Below are positions 24,579-32,016 of a stretch of DNA of 64,000 nt, piece by piece. Positions within the stretch are counted from its first letter, which is position 1. Every line of letters begins with the position of its first letter. The DNA is taken from the NCBI RefSeq assembly GCF_000442255.1, contig NZ_KE557277.1, positions 88,836-152,835 on the forward strand, in the 5' to 3' direction. This DNA is from Salipiger mucosus DSM 16094. Its GTDB lineage: Bacteria; Pseudomonadota; Alphaproteobacteria; Rhodobacterales; Rhodobacteraceae. The position numbers were made by a program, and so were the translations under genes. The notes under the pieces are model-generated. The model saw only the letters and a program-made list of their open reading frames with translations. It had not been told where the DNA came from and made no database searches.

Positions 24579-26801
24579 ATGTCGCGTGGCGCAACAGTCT
24601 TTCTTCTGACCTTGATCTGGTGGCTGCTGCCCCGGGAGGGCACGGCGCAGCTGATCGAACTCGACGACCTGCCCGACGTGCCCGATGCCGCGACCGTGGC
24701 GCCGAGCGAGCCGGGTGTCGCGCCGACGGTCCAGCAGCACGGAAACCGCGGCGTTGCCGGTTCCGACGCGGGGCCCACCACCCAGCCGATCATGCTGCCG
24801 CTGCGGCCGACGCGCCCGCAGATCAGCACAGATCGCGTGAGCTACAGGATACAGGGCCAGTTCGAGACCGCCGAGTTCGCCCTCATTCTGCCGTCGGTGC
24901 CCGGCGGCGCGACCCTCGCCATGGCGTCGCAGAGCTCCATCGACGTCCTGCCGGAGCGCTCCGAAATCGGAGTGTCCGTGAACGGCACCTTCATCGGCAC
25001 CCTCGTGCCGGACAACTTCGATGCCGCCAGGACCGACAGGCTGCAGGTTCCGGACGGCGTGCTCCGGACGGGCCGCAACCTCGTCACGCTGGAGGTGCGG
25101 CATGTTCACCGGGTCTTCTGCGGACCGGATGCCGCCTTCAGCGTTTGGACGGACATCCTGCTCTCGGGCAGCGGCGTGGAGGTCATGCCGAACGAGCTGG
25201 GCACCGATCCGCTGGGCTTTCTGTCGGCCGTGGCCGCCGAGCTGGGGCGTGGGCGGGCGGTGACGATCCGCACCTCGGGCCGGGAGTTTCCCATCGCCGA
25301 CGCGGCCCCCGTGATCGCGAGGGTCGGAGACATTTTCGACGGGCTGCCGCCCGACATCGATTTTGCCCAGTACTACACCGCGGTCGACGGTCCGGCGCAG
25401 CTCGCGCGGGTCACGGTCCTGCCGTCGGGGCGGACGGACCCCGATCTTCCGCAATTCCGCCGCGGCGGCGACGGCGCGATCGTGCTGCTCGCGAACGCGG
25501 GTCGATACGCCGACACGGGCGCGCTGCTTCTGGGCGCGCTGCCCAGGGGCGCGGACAAGGCCGAAACGCCCCGACTCGAGCCGGGCGCGCCGCAGTCCCT
25601 CGAGGAGCTGGGCGCACCGCAGATCGAGGGACGCGGGCGTTACATCAACAAGGCCGTGTCGTTCCGGCTGCCGCGAAACTGGCTCCTGCTGGCGTCGCAA
25701 CGCGCGGAGTTGCTGCTCGACTACTGGTTCGACAGCGATCTGCCCGAGGGATCGCTGCTCCTGGTGAAGGTCAACGGCACGACGGTCCGCCTGTTGCCGC
25801 TGGACGAGGCCGCGTCGGCCGATCGCGCGCTCGACACCCTGCGGATTCCCTTTCCCGCCAACACCCTGCGGCCCGGCGTCAACCAACTGAGCTTCGAGGC
25901 GCTGGTTCCGGGCGATCCCCCGGACGAGGCCTGCGTTCCGCGCTCGTCACCGATCTTCCGCGTCGACGGGACGACGCAATTGCATGTTCCGCCGTCCCCG
26001 GCCATGTCCATGCCGGACATCCACAGGGTCTTCGAGAACATCCGGCCCGAGGGCATCGGCATGAGCGATGCGGCCCAGGGCACGCTGTCGCTTGGCATCC
26101 TGCCCCAGCTCGCGGCAATCTATGCGACGGGGGACAGCGGCGACCGCGACGAGACGGCCAACCATGCCCGGCTGACCGTGGGCGTTCCCTCGGACCTCAC
26201 GTCGATGACGGGCGACGTCGTGGGCGGGAACAACTCAAGGTTGCGGGAGGTTCTTCTTACGCGAGTTTCGGAGAAGACCGAGGCAGTGGACCCATGGGAG
26301 CGAGTGAACGAAGGCCGCTGGTGGCGGGTATTCCACGATCTGGACCGGGCGCGCGAGCTGCCCGCCAGATTGCGCGAGTGGTTCGTCGCGATCTGGCAGG
26401 GACCGGAATCCAGCCTGGAGACCTGGTTGCAGGGGCAGGCGGCCGAGGCCATGCTGATCCAGCCCGACACGAACGCCCCGCAAGATGTCTGGCTGATCGT
26501 GCGGCCGAACGTGGACCCGAGGCCGGTCGTCGCCGCGCTGGCACTTCTGCACGGCCAGTACGGCGGGCCCAACGGGCAGGTTTCGCTCTTTTCGTCGGAT
26601 GCCGGCTGGACCAGCTGGCATTCCTCCAGCCGGCCGCTGCGGCTTCACGAGCCGCTCACCCTGGCCAACGCGCGTGCCGTTGTCGGCAACTACGTGACGA
26701 TCACGCCGGGCCGCTACGTTCTTCCACTGTTGTCGTTAGCTCTTTTTTCTTCGGTGATCGCTATGGGTATCATGTTGCTGAGCAGACGGAGGCGTGAATG
26801 A
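24579..26801 (+). CDS. bcsB: Cellulose synthase periplasmic subunit BcsB
   Basis: 740 residues from ATG 24579, 7 bases after the bcsA stop. A signal peptide (VFLLTLIWWLLPREGTAQ) is followed by the duplicated carbohydrate-binding/flavodoxin-like architecture. YRIQGQFETAEFALILPSV, IGVSVNGTFIGTL and the later repeat-like LLLVKVNGTTVRLLPLDEA are the paired jelly-roll segments. A single C-terminal membrane anchor (VLPLLSLALFSSVIAMGIML) inserts beside BcsA. It guides the nascent glucan across the periplasm and is needed for BcsA activity. The stop overlaps bcsZ by ATGA. Confidence 0.92.
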   Translation: MSRGATVFLLTLIWWLLPREGTAQLIELDDLPDVPDAATVAPSEPGVAPTVQQHGNRGVAGSDAGPTTQPIMLPLRPTRPQISTDRVSYRIQGQFETAEFALILPSVPGGATLAMASQSSIDVLPERSEIGVSVNGTFIGTLVPDNFDAARTDRLQVPDGVLRTGRNLVTLEVRHVHRVFCGPDAAFSVWTDILLSGSGVEVMPNELGTDPLGFLSAVAAELGRGRAVTIRTSGREFPIADAAPVIARVGDIFDGLPPDIDFAQYYTAVDGPAQLARVTVLPSGRTDPDLPQFRRGGDGAIVLLANAGRYADTGALLLGALPRGADKAETPRLEPGAPQSLEELGAPQIEGRGRYINKAVSFRLPRNWLLLASQRAELLLDYWFDSDLPEGSLLLVKVNGTTVRLLPLDEAASADRALDTLRIPFPANTLRPGVNQLSFEALVPGDPPDEACVPRSSPIFRVDGTTQLHVPPSPAMSMPDIHRVFENIRPEGIGMSDAAQGTLSLGILPQLAAIYATGDSGDRDETANHARLTVGVPSDLTSMTGDVVGGNNSRLREVLLTRVSEKTEAVDPWERVNEGRWWRVFHDLDRARELPARLREWFVAIWQGPESSLETWLQGQAAEAMLIQPDTNAPQDVWLIVRPNVDPRPVVAALALLHGQYGGPNGQVSLFSSDAGWTSWHSSSRPLRLHEPLTLANARAVVGNYVTITPGRYVLPLLSLALFSSVIAMGIMLLSRRRRE

Positions 26802-27865
26802 ACCGCCGCGACCTGATATCCGGCGCCGCTGCTGTTTCCTGCCTCGCGGCGTTCCGGGCCCATCCCGTTCTGGCGCAGGACGAGGGCATCGCCAGTCATC
26901 TGCGCGATGTCTGGACGGCCTGGCGCGAGGCCAACATGGCCTCTACCGGCCGCGTCATCGACGGGCCTCAACAGGGCGCCAGCCACTCGGAGGGGCAGGG
27001 CTACGGCATGCTGATTGCGGCGATCATGGGCGATCGTCGCGCCTTCGACCGCATGGATGTCTGGGCGCGGGTCAATCTCGGCATCCGGTCGGACTCGCTC
27101 CTTGCATGGCGCTGGCTGCCGGACCTGGCCGGGCATGTGCCCGACCTCAACAACGCGAGCGATGGCGATCTCTTCCGGGCCTGGGCGCTGCTGCTGGCCT
27201 CGCGACGCTTCGGCGTGGGCGAATACCGCGACGCTGCAGGGGCCATTGCGTCTGACCTGGCCGAAAGCTGCATCTTCACCGCAAGCGACGGGGAGCCGCT
27301 GCTCCTGCCTGCGGCGCGGGGGTTCACCACCGATGCGGGCGCCATCATCAATCCCTGCTACGCGATGCCGCTGGCGCTGACCGAACTTGCGACCGAATTC
27401 AATCTGCCGGTCCTTGCACGGGCGGCGCGCAAGGGCGGTGCCATCGCCGCAGAGCTTGCGGCCGAAGGCGTGGTGCCCGACTGGGTCGAGGTCGCGAACG
27501 GCACCTTGCGCCCGGCCGAGGGGTTTTCCTTCGACGCGGGGTACGAGGCGATGCGGCTGCCGCTTTTCCTCATCTGGTCGGGTCTGTCGGACCATCCGGC
27601 CGTCCTGCGCTACGCCGAGGCCCAGACCAGGGCGCCGCAAGGCACGGCCGCCACCGTCATCGACCGCGCCACCGGGGACATCCTGTCGACCGGCCGGGAG
27701 GCCGGCTACAAGGCCATCGCGGCCTTGTCGACCTGCGCGGCGGAGAACCGGATCGGCTCGGAGATCCCGCCCTATGCCCCGGGCGATCCGTACTACCCGG
27801 CGACCATGCAGGTTTTCGCAATGATCGCCCAGGCCAAGGGCTCACCGATGTGCATTCCGCTATGA
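26798..27865 (+). CDS. bcsZ: Endo-1,4-beta-glucanase BcsZ (glycoside hydrolase family 8)
   Basis: 355 residues, ATG 26798 overlapping bcsB. The N-terminus MNRRDLISGAAAVSCLAAF has two arginines and a hydrophobic stretch: a Sec signal or a weak Tat signal. GH8 catalytic features are SHSEGQGYGML with the general-acid Glu, and DLNNASDGDLFRAWAL with the catalytic Asp. It trims or releases glucan chains in the periplasm and is a standard component of bcs operons. The family usually has ~350 residues. The stop overlaps the next ATG by 4 bases. Confidence 0.92.
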   Translation: MNRRDLISGAAAVSCLAAFRAHPVLAQDEGIASHLRDVWTAWREANMASTGRVIDGPQQGASHSEGQGYGMLIAAIMGDRRAFDRMDVWARVNLGIRSDSLLAWRWLPDLAGHVPDLNNASDGDLFRAWALLLASRRFGVGEYRDAAGAIASDLAESCIFTASDGEPLLLPAARGFTTDAGAIINPCYAMPLALTELATEFNLPVLARAARKGGAIAAELAAEGVVPDWVEVANGTLRPAEGFSFDAGYEAMRLPLFLIWSGLSDHPAVLRYAEAQTRAPQGTAATVIDRATGDILSTGREAGYKAIAALSTCAAENRIGSEIPPYAPGDPYYPATMQVFAMIAQAKGSPMCIPL

Positions 27866-29337
27866 GAATTTTCCGCCGACCCCTCGCCAACTGCGCGATC
27901 GCGATACTCGTCCAGGCGTTCTGCCTGTCACACGCCGCCGCGCAGACGCCGACGGATGCCGACCTCGAGGCGCTGCGGTTCTATATCGCCGAGGACAACG
28001 AGCAGGCGATCCGGTCCGAGATCCGCCGCCTTCAGTTGCGCTACCCGGACTGGACGGCGCCCGAGGATCTGACGCGGCTGCAGCGCGGCGTTCCGGCCGA
28101 GACGATCGACCGGATCTATTCGCAGATTGCCGATGGGGATTTCGATGGCGCGCGCAGCACGATCGAACGGACGTCGACCGCCTACCCGGAATGGACGCCC
28201 TCGGCGCAGCTCTTGCAGACCCTGTCGATCGGCGAGGCACAGGAGCGCTTCAGCGAAGCGGTGTCGGCCGGGAACGGCACCGCCGCCGTTCGTATCGCGC
28301 GCAGCAACCCCGAGTTGCTGCGCTGCGAACGGGTGAACAACGCCTGGCTGCTTGCCGAGCAATACGTGGCACTGGGGCAGTCCGGCGCTGCGCTAGAGGT
28401 CTACAGGGCGACTGCGCGAAGCTGTACCGATTCCGACATCCTCATCGCCACGCTCGAGAAGTCGGCCGCCGTGGCGAGCGTTGCGCAACTGGCCGAACTG
28501 GCCGAGGCGGCACGGGCACAGGCGCCGTCGGCTGCCGGGCGCATCACGACGGTCGAGGACAGGCTGCGCGCGGGGATTGTCGCCACGGGCGTGACGCGCC
28601 CGCGCGTCGCGGGACCGGCCGGATCGCAGACATCCACGGTGACCGACCTTCCCGCAAGCAGGACCACGCCCCTGGCCAGCCTCCGGCCGGTCGCGCGGCC
28701 GCAGGGCCTCGCCACGCGTCGCCCGACCGTGTCGGCCGCCCGGCCCCGGCCCATTGGCGGAGGCGCCGCAGCCTCGGGCGGCGGTCCGGCCGTGCTGTCG
28801 CGCGCGCGGCAGGCGGCGGATCGCGGCGACTGGAGCCGTTGCCTGGCGCTGACCGCGGACTCGCAACATGGTGCCGTGCTGTCGCAGCGCGGGTGGTGTG
28901 CCCTCAATTCCAACCGGCCGATGGAAGCACTGTCCGATTTCCGCGTCGCCGCGGCGCGGGCGCCGACGGCGCAGACAAGGTTGGACTCGTCCTATGGCAT
29001 GGCGCTCGCGATGCTGCGGCTCGACATGGTCGACGATGCTGCTGCTGTGGCGGCGCGAACGCATTTCGACAAGGCGCAGCGGCTGGAGATCGAGAGCCAG
29101 ATCCTCGACAAGCGCGGTGTGGCCGCCTACCAGCGACAGGAATACCGCCGCGCCATTGCCTATTTCGACGAGTTGGAACGCGTCACCGGCATCGTGCGCA
29201 GGGATCTCGCGCTGTTGCGGGGGTATGCCTACCTGAATTCCGGCCAGCGCTCTGCCGCGAAAGCCGAGTTCCTGCGGCTGCACGAACAGATGTCGACACC
29301 GGCCTCGCGTCGCGCCCTGTCCGAAGTGCTGCGCTGA
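27862..29337 (+). CDS. Periplasmic TPR-type protein of the cellulose operon (BcsC-like position, no porin domain)
   Basis: 491 residues. ATG 27862 overlaps the bcsZ stop and is preferred over the in-frame ATG at 27850. A signal peptide ends near HAAAQ. Helical repeat segments follow, including ADGDFDGARSTIERTSTAYP and NSNRPMEALSDFRVAAARAP near the C-terminus, separated by a low-complexity Pro/Arg/Thr linker (~residues 240-300). Classical BcsC is over 1,000 residues with TPRs and a 16-strand outer-membrane barrel; this protein has the repeats but ends without a barrel. It may be a scaffold with a porin encoded elsewhere. It ends the operon, and no clear terminator follows. Confidence 0.75.
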   Translation: MRIFRRPLANCAIAILVQAFCLSHAAAQTPTDADLEALRFYIAEDNEQAIRSEIRRLQLRYPDWTAPEDLTRLQRGVPAETIDRIYSQIADGDFDGARSTIERTSTAYPEWTPSAQLLQTLSIGEAQERFSEAVSAGNGTAAVRIARSNPELLRCERVNNAWLLAEQYVALGQSGAALEVYRATARSCTDSDILIATLEKSAAVASVAQLAELAEAARAQAPSAAGRITTVEDRLRAGIVATGVTRPRVAGPAGSQTSTVTDLPASRTTPLASLRPVARPQGLATRRPTVSAARPRPIGGGAAASGGGPAVLSRARQAADRGDWSRCLALTADSQHGAVLSQRGWCALNSNRPMEALSDFRVAAARAPTAQTRLDSSYGMALAMLRLDMVDDAAAVAARTHFDKAQRLEIESQILDKRGVAAYQRQEYRRAIAYFDELERVTGIVRRDLALLRGYAYLNSGQRSAAKAEFLRLHEQMSTPASRRALSEVLR

Positions 29338-29668
29338 CGGCCGCGCTGCCGGTCAGACGGCGGCGATTCGTCGGATGGTGCGTGCGGCGCAACCAATGCG
29401 GTAGTCTATTTCAAGTCTGAAATTATGAGTTGTCGACGGCGGATTTCCGGCATTTTCGGTTCAATCTTAAGTTGTTTATTTCGCCAATTAATACAACCAT
29501 ATATTGAATGTGGCGCGGTTAATTACAGATTGCCATATTTCCAACACGCTAACGGCACAGCCGTCATGCTTAATGGCCTTATCAGGGCTGATGCGTGGCA
29601 CCAAGAAAAATCTGCACCGTATCGTCCCGAATTCAAAGTGTTTTTCATGCAATCAGAAGGTTGCGAAA
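29338..29668. other. AT-rich intergenic island upstream of a small membrane-protein gene
   Basis: From about 29400 the composition becomes distinctly AT-rich compared with the GC-rich flanks, for example TTGTTTATTTCG and AACCATATATTGAATG near 29470-29515. Several -10-like hexamers are possible (TATATT near 29502). A hairpin ACGGC-ACA-GCCGT lies at 29552-29564. Open frames across it look non-coding. It probably holds the promoter and leader of the gene at 29669, and its composition suggests foreign origin or a regulatory AT tract. Confidence 0.5.
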
Positions 29669-29800
29669 ATGACCAGGACCGAAATCGAAAACGAAGTCGA
29701 AAAACAAAAGCGCGTCCGTCGCGTGATGTATATTGCCGAGACAATTCTCGTCTCGGGTTTGCTGTTCTGGTTCGTGTCCGCGCTGACGTCGGGCGCATGA
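29669..29800 (+). CDS. Small single-span membrane protein (43 residues)
   Basis: ATG 29669 has AGAAGG 8 bases upstream. The product starts with a charged helix, MTRTEIENEVEKQKRVRR, then one hydrophobic span, ILVSGLLFWFVSALTSGA, to the C-terminus. It resembles the 47-residue protein at 30193-30336 in length, order of elements and the EIE-E-E pattern at the N-terminus, so the two look like diverged paralogs. No known family is recognised. Possibilities: a small subunit or regulator of a membrane complex, or a type I toxin-like peptide. Topology with the charged end in the cytoplasm is expected from its Arg/Lys content. Confidence 0.6.
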   Translation: MTRTEIENEVEKQKRVRRVMYIAETILVSGLLFWFVSALTSGA

Positions 29801-29825
29801 GCCGATTGATGACATCGGTATCGCG

Positions 29826-30160
29826 CGCCGGTGCCACGGGGAATTCCGTACGGCGGTGCTGACCCCATCCTCCCCCGTGGGCGGAGGATTGATCCGGATG
29901 GTCTTGGCGCCACACGACATGGCGGCGCGCCGAGGCCAAAGCGGGTCTGCGCCGCTGGTGCGCAGACAATCCGAAAGGATAGGTCCACCTATCCCGATGT
30001 CCCCGCGAGGGACTGACCGGGTATCCCTGCTGACCCTCCGCGCAGGCGGATACCCCGGTGCGAGACTGTCGAAGCGGACGGTCGGCACCTAGGACTCGAA
30101 CCATCGAACGACCGGGTCGCGGAGAGTCATCCGCTGCCACTCGCCTAGGTGCACGCCCGC
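29826..30160 (+). other. Dense inverted-repeat element, candidate structured RNA
   Basis: About 330 bases between the two small genes consist almost entirely of hairpins. CGCCG/CGGCG (29826/29851); ATCCTCC/GGAGGAT (29867/29883); TTGGC/GCCAA (29904/29935); GTCTGCGC/GCGCAGAC (29945/29960); ATCC-GAAA-GGAT (29969-29980); GGATAGG/CCTATCC (29977/29988); GTCCC/GGGAC (29999/30009). A long ACCGG+GTATCC+CTGC stem closes with GCAG, GGATAC and CCGGT (30016-30059). Then GACTGTC/GACGGTC (30064/30077), and GCACCTAGG/CCTAGGTGC (30085/30144). Some helices exclude each other, as in riboswitches and attenuators. GGTGCTGACC flanks it at 29855 and 30164. No known RNA family is recognised. The orientation is inferred from the flanking genes. 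Confidence 0.45.
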
Positions 30161-30192
30161 ACTGGTGCTGACCGCAGAACGTGGAGATGAAC

Positions 30193-30336
30193 ATGTCCGA
30201 TGCCGAAATCGAAACGGAAATCGAGCGGGAACGCAGCAGGAAATCCCGCGCCTGGCGCCGGGCCCAGACACTGGAGCTGGTTGTCGGTGTCGCGGTCGTC
30301 GTCTGGGTGATCGGCAAGGTCGGCATGGCCATCTGA
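30193..30336 (+). CDS. Small single-span membrane protein (47 residues), paralog of 29669-29800
   Basis: ATG 30193 is chosen because GGAG (30183-30186) lies 6 bases upstream; the in-frame ATG 30187 is too close to it. The product is a charged N-terminal helix, MSDAEIETEIERERSRKSR, then AWRRAQ and a hydrophobic span LELVVGVAVVVWVIGKVGMA. The shape matches the 43-residue protein upstream, while the membrane spans have diverged. It is followed by a strong intrinsic terminator, so it is a real transcription-unit end. Function unknown. Confidence 0.65.
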   Translation: MSDAEIETEIERERSRKSRAWRRAQTLELVVGVAVVVWVIGKVGMAI

Positions 30337-30372
30337 ATAAAGGCCCGCGATCTCGGCCCGCCGGGGCCGTCA

Positions 30373-30405
30373 CGCCCCGGTCACCGATCGGTGCCGGGGC
30401 GTTTT
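30373..30405 (+). terminator. Rho-independent terminator after the small membrane-protein gene
   Basis: CGCCCCGG (30373-30380) pairs with CCGGGGCG (30394-30401), with CACCGATCGGTG extending the stem inside, followed by TTTT (30402-30405). It lies 37 bases after the stop of the 47-residue gene and just before the end of the convergent gamma-glutamyltransferase gene. Confidence 0.85.
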
Positions 30406-30411
30406 GGGTCT

Positions 30412-31996
30412 TCAGAACGCCAGGGCCTGTCCGTCCTTGCGCGGATCGCTGCCCGCGACATAGCCCGAGGCCGTGCGCCGGATCAGCTGCGCGCCGCCGA
30501 AGCCGAAGACCGCGTCGGGGGTCTCGACCCGGATCTCGTGCCCCATGCTTCGCAGCTGATCCGCAAGCTCCGGGTCGAAGGTGTTTTCCACGACCACGCC
30601 GCGCCCCGAGGTCACGCGCCAGCGCGGTGCGTCGGCCGCGGCCTGCGGATTCTGCCCGTGGCCCAGCACGCGCAGCGCCATCTGCAGGTGGCCCTGCGCC
30701 TGCATCGGGCCTCCCATGACGCCGAAGGACATCTCTGGCGCGCCGGCAAGGTCGGTCGCGAAGCAGGGGATGATGGTCTGGAAGGGCTTCTTGCGCGGGC
30801 CCACGCGGTTGACGTGATCGGGCCGCAGCGAAAAGCCCGCGCCGCGGTTCTGAAGCGAGACGCCGGTGCCCGGCACCACCACGCCCGAGCCGAAGCCCAT
30901 GAAATTGGACTGGATGAAGGAGACCATCCGCCCGTCGCGATCCGCCGCCGAGAGGTAGACCGTGCCGCCGGGGCCGGGCTCGCCATGCGAGGGGTCGCCC
31001 GCGCGGGCCGGGTCGAGCAGTTTCGCGCGGGAGTCGAGGTAGTCGGACGCGAGGAAGGCCTCGGGCGCGTGGCGCATGTGGCCGAGGTCCGCGATGTGCT
31101 CGTAAGCATCGGCGAGGCCCAGTTTCACCGCCTCGATGGCAAGGTGCTGCACCCGCGCCGAATCCAGGTCGCCACGCCAGTCGTGCCGGTCGAGCACCCC
31201 CACGCGCGATCAGCGCGCCGAGGCCCTGCCCGTTGGGCGGGATCTCGTGCACGAGGGTGTTGCCGAAACGGGTGGCGATGGTGCCGACCCATTCGGGCTC
31301 GTGTGCGGCCATGTCCTCGGCCGTCAGGTAGGCGCCATGCGCGGCGGCGTCGGCGGCGAGGCGCTCGGCGATCTCGCCGCGGTAGAAGGCCTCGCCCTCG
31401 GTCTGGACGATGCGGTGCAGGGTGGCGGCGTGGTCGGGCAGGCGCATGCGCTCGCCCGCGCGCGGGGCGCGGCCGCCGGGCAGGAAGCAGTCAGCAAAGC
31501 CGGGCTGGTCACTCAGCGTACGGGCGGCGGCCGCCCAGAGCCGGGCGATGGTCGGGCTGACCGGGAAGCCGTCCTCGGCAAAACGGATGGCAGGCGCCGC
31601 GATCTGTTCCAGTGGCAGCGTGCCGAACCGGCGCCAGAGCGCGATCCAGGACGAGACGGCGCCGGGCACGGTGACCGAGTCCCAGCCGCGCTGGGGCATG
31701 GCATCAAGGCCCTCGAAACGCTCGGGCGTCCAGGCGGCGGGCGAGTGGCCGGAGGCGTTGAGGCCGTGCAGTTCGGTGCCGTCCCAGACGATGGCGTAGC
31801 CGTCCGAGCCGATGCCGCAGCCGGTGGGTTCGACCACGGTCAGGGCCATGGCGGCGGCGATGGCCGCGTCGACGGCGGTGCCGCCTGCGTGCAACATGGC
31901 CATGCCCGCCTGCGCGGCGAGCGGCTGCGAGGTGGCCACGGCGCTGTCGCCCATGACGGGCTGGCGGACGGAGGGGTAGGGCAGGTCTGGGGACAT
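30412..31996 (-). pseudogene. Gamma-glutamyltransferase family protein with a single frameshift
   Basis: ATG 31996 starts MSPDLPYPSVRQPVMGDSA and the frame carries the large-subunit region (GGTAVDAAIAAAMALTVVEP, GCGIGSDGYAIVWDG). At HEIPPNGQGLGALIA it shifts; the next frame continues GVLDRHDWRGDLDSARVQHL, a small-subunit-like GGTVYLSAADRDGRMVSFIQ (the nucleophile Thr is in this GGTVYL segment), then IIPCFATDLAGAPEMSFGVM. The break coincides with CCCCC at 31197-31201 (a G5 run on the coding strand); removing one G restores one ~527-residue protein. No signal peptide is seen. Family: Ntn-hydrolases cleaving gamma-glutamyl or acyl amide bonds. It is the last gene of a minus-strand unit with the GMC oxidoreductase and binding protein. 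Confidence 0.85.
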
Positions 31997-32016
31997 GGTC
32001 GCGTTGCTCTCGGGTC

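Noticed and set aside
29504-29668. N-terminal extension of the 43-residue small protein to 98 residues.
   Set aside because: The extension is AT-rich, lacks codon bias and a ribosome-binding site, whereas ATG 29669 has AGAAGG at correct spacing.
30084-30152. tRNA-like sequence on the minus strand: GGTTCGAGTCC T-loop motif between GCACCTAGG and CCTAGGTGC arms.
   Set aside because: The acceptor-like arms pair, but the T stem has three mismatches, the anticodon-like arm has a six-base loop, and total length is about 68 bases. It does not make a functional cloverleaf and is treated as part of the structured element.
29801-30190. Possible tmRNA, RNase P RNA or SRP RNA in the structured region.
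   Set aside because: No peptide-tag frame (AANDN-like), no RNase P or SRP core sequences, and the helices do not match these families.
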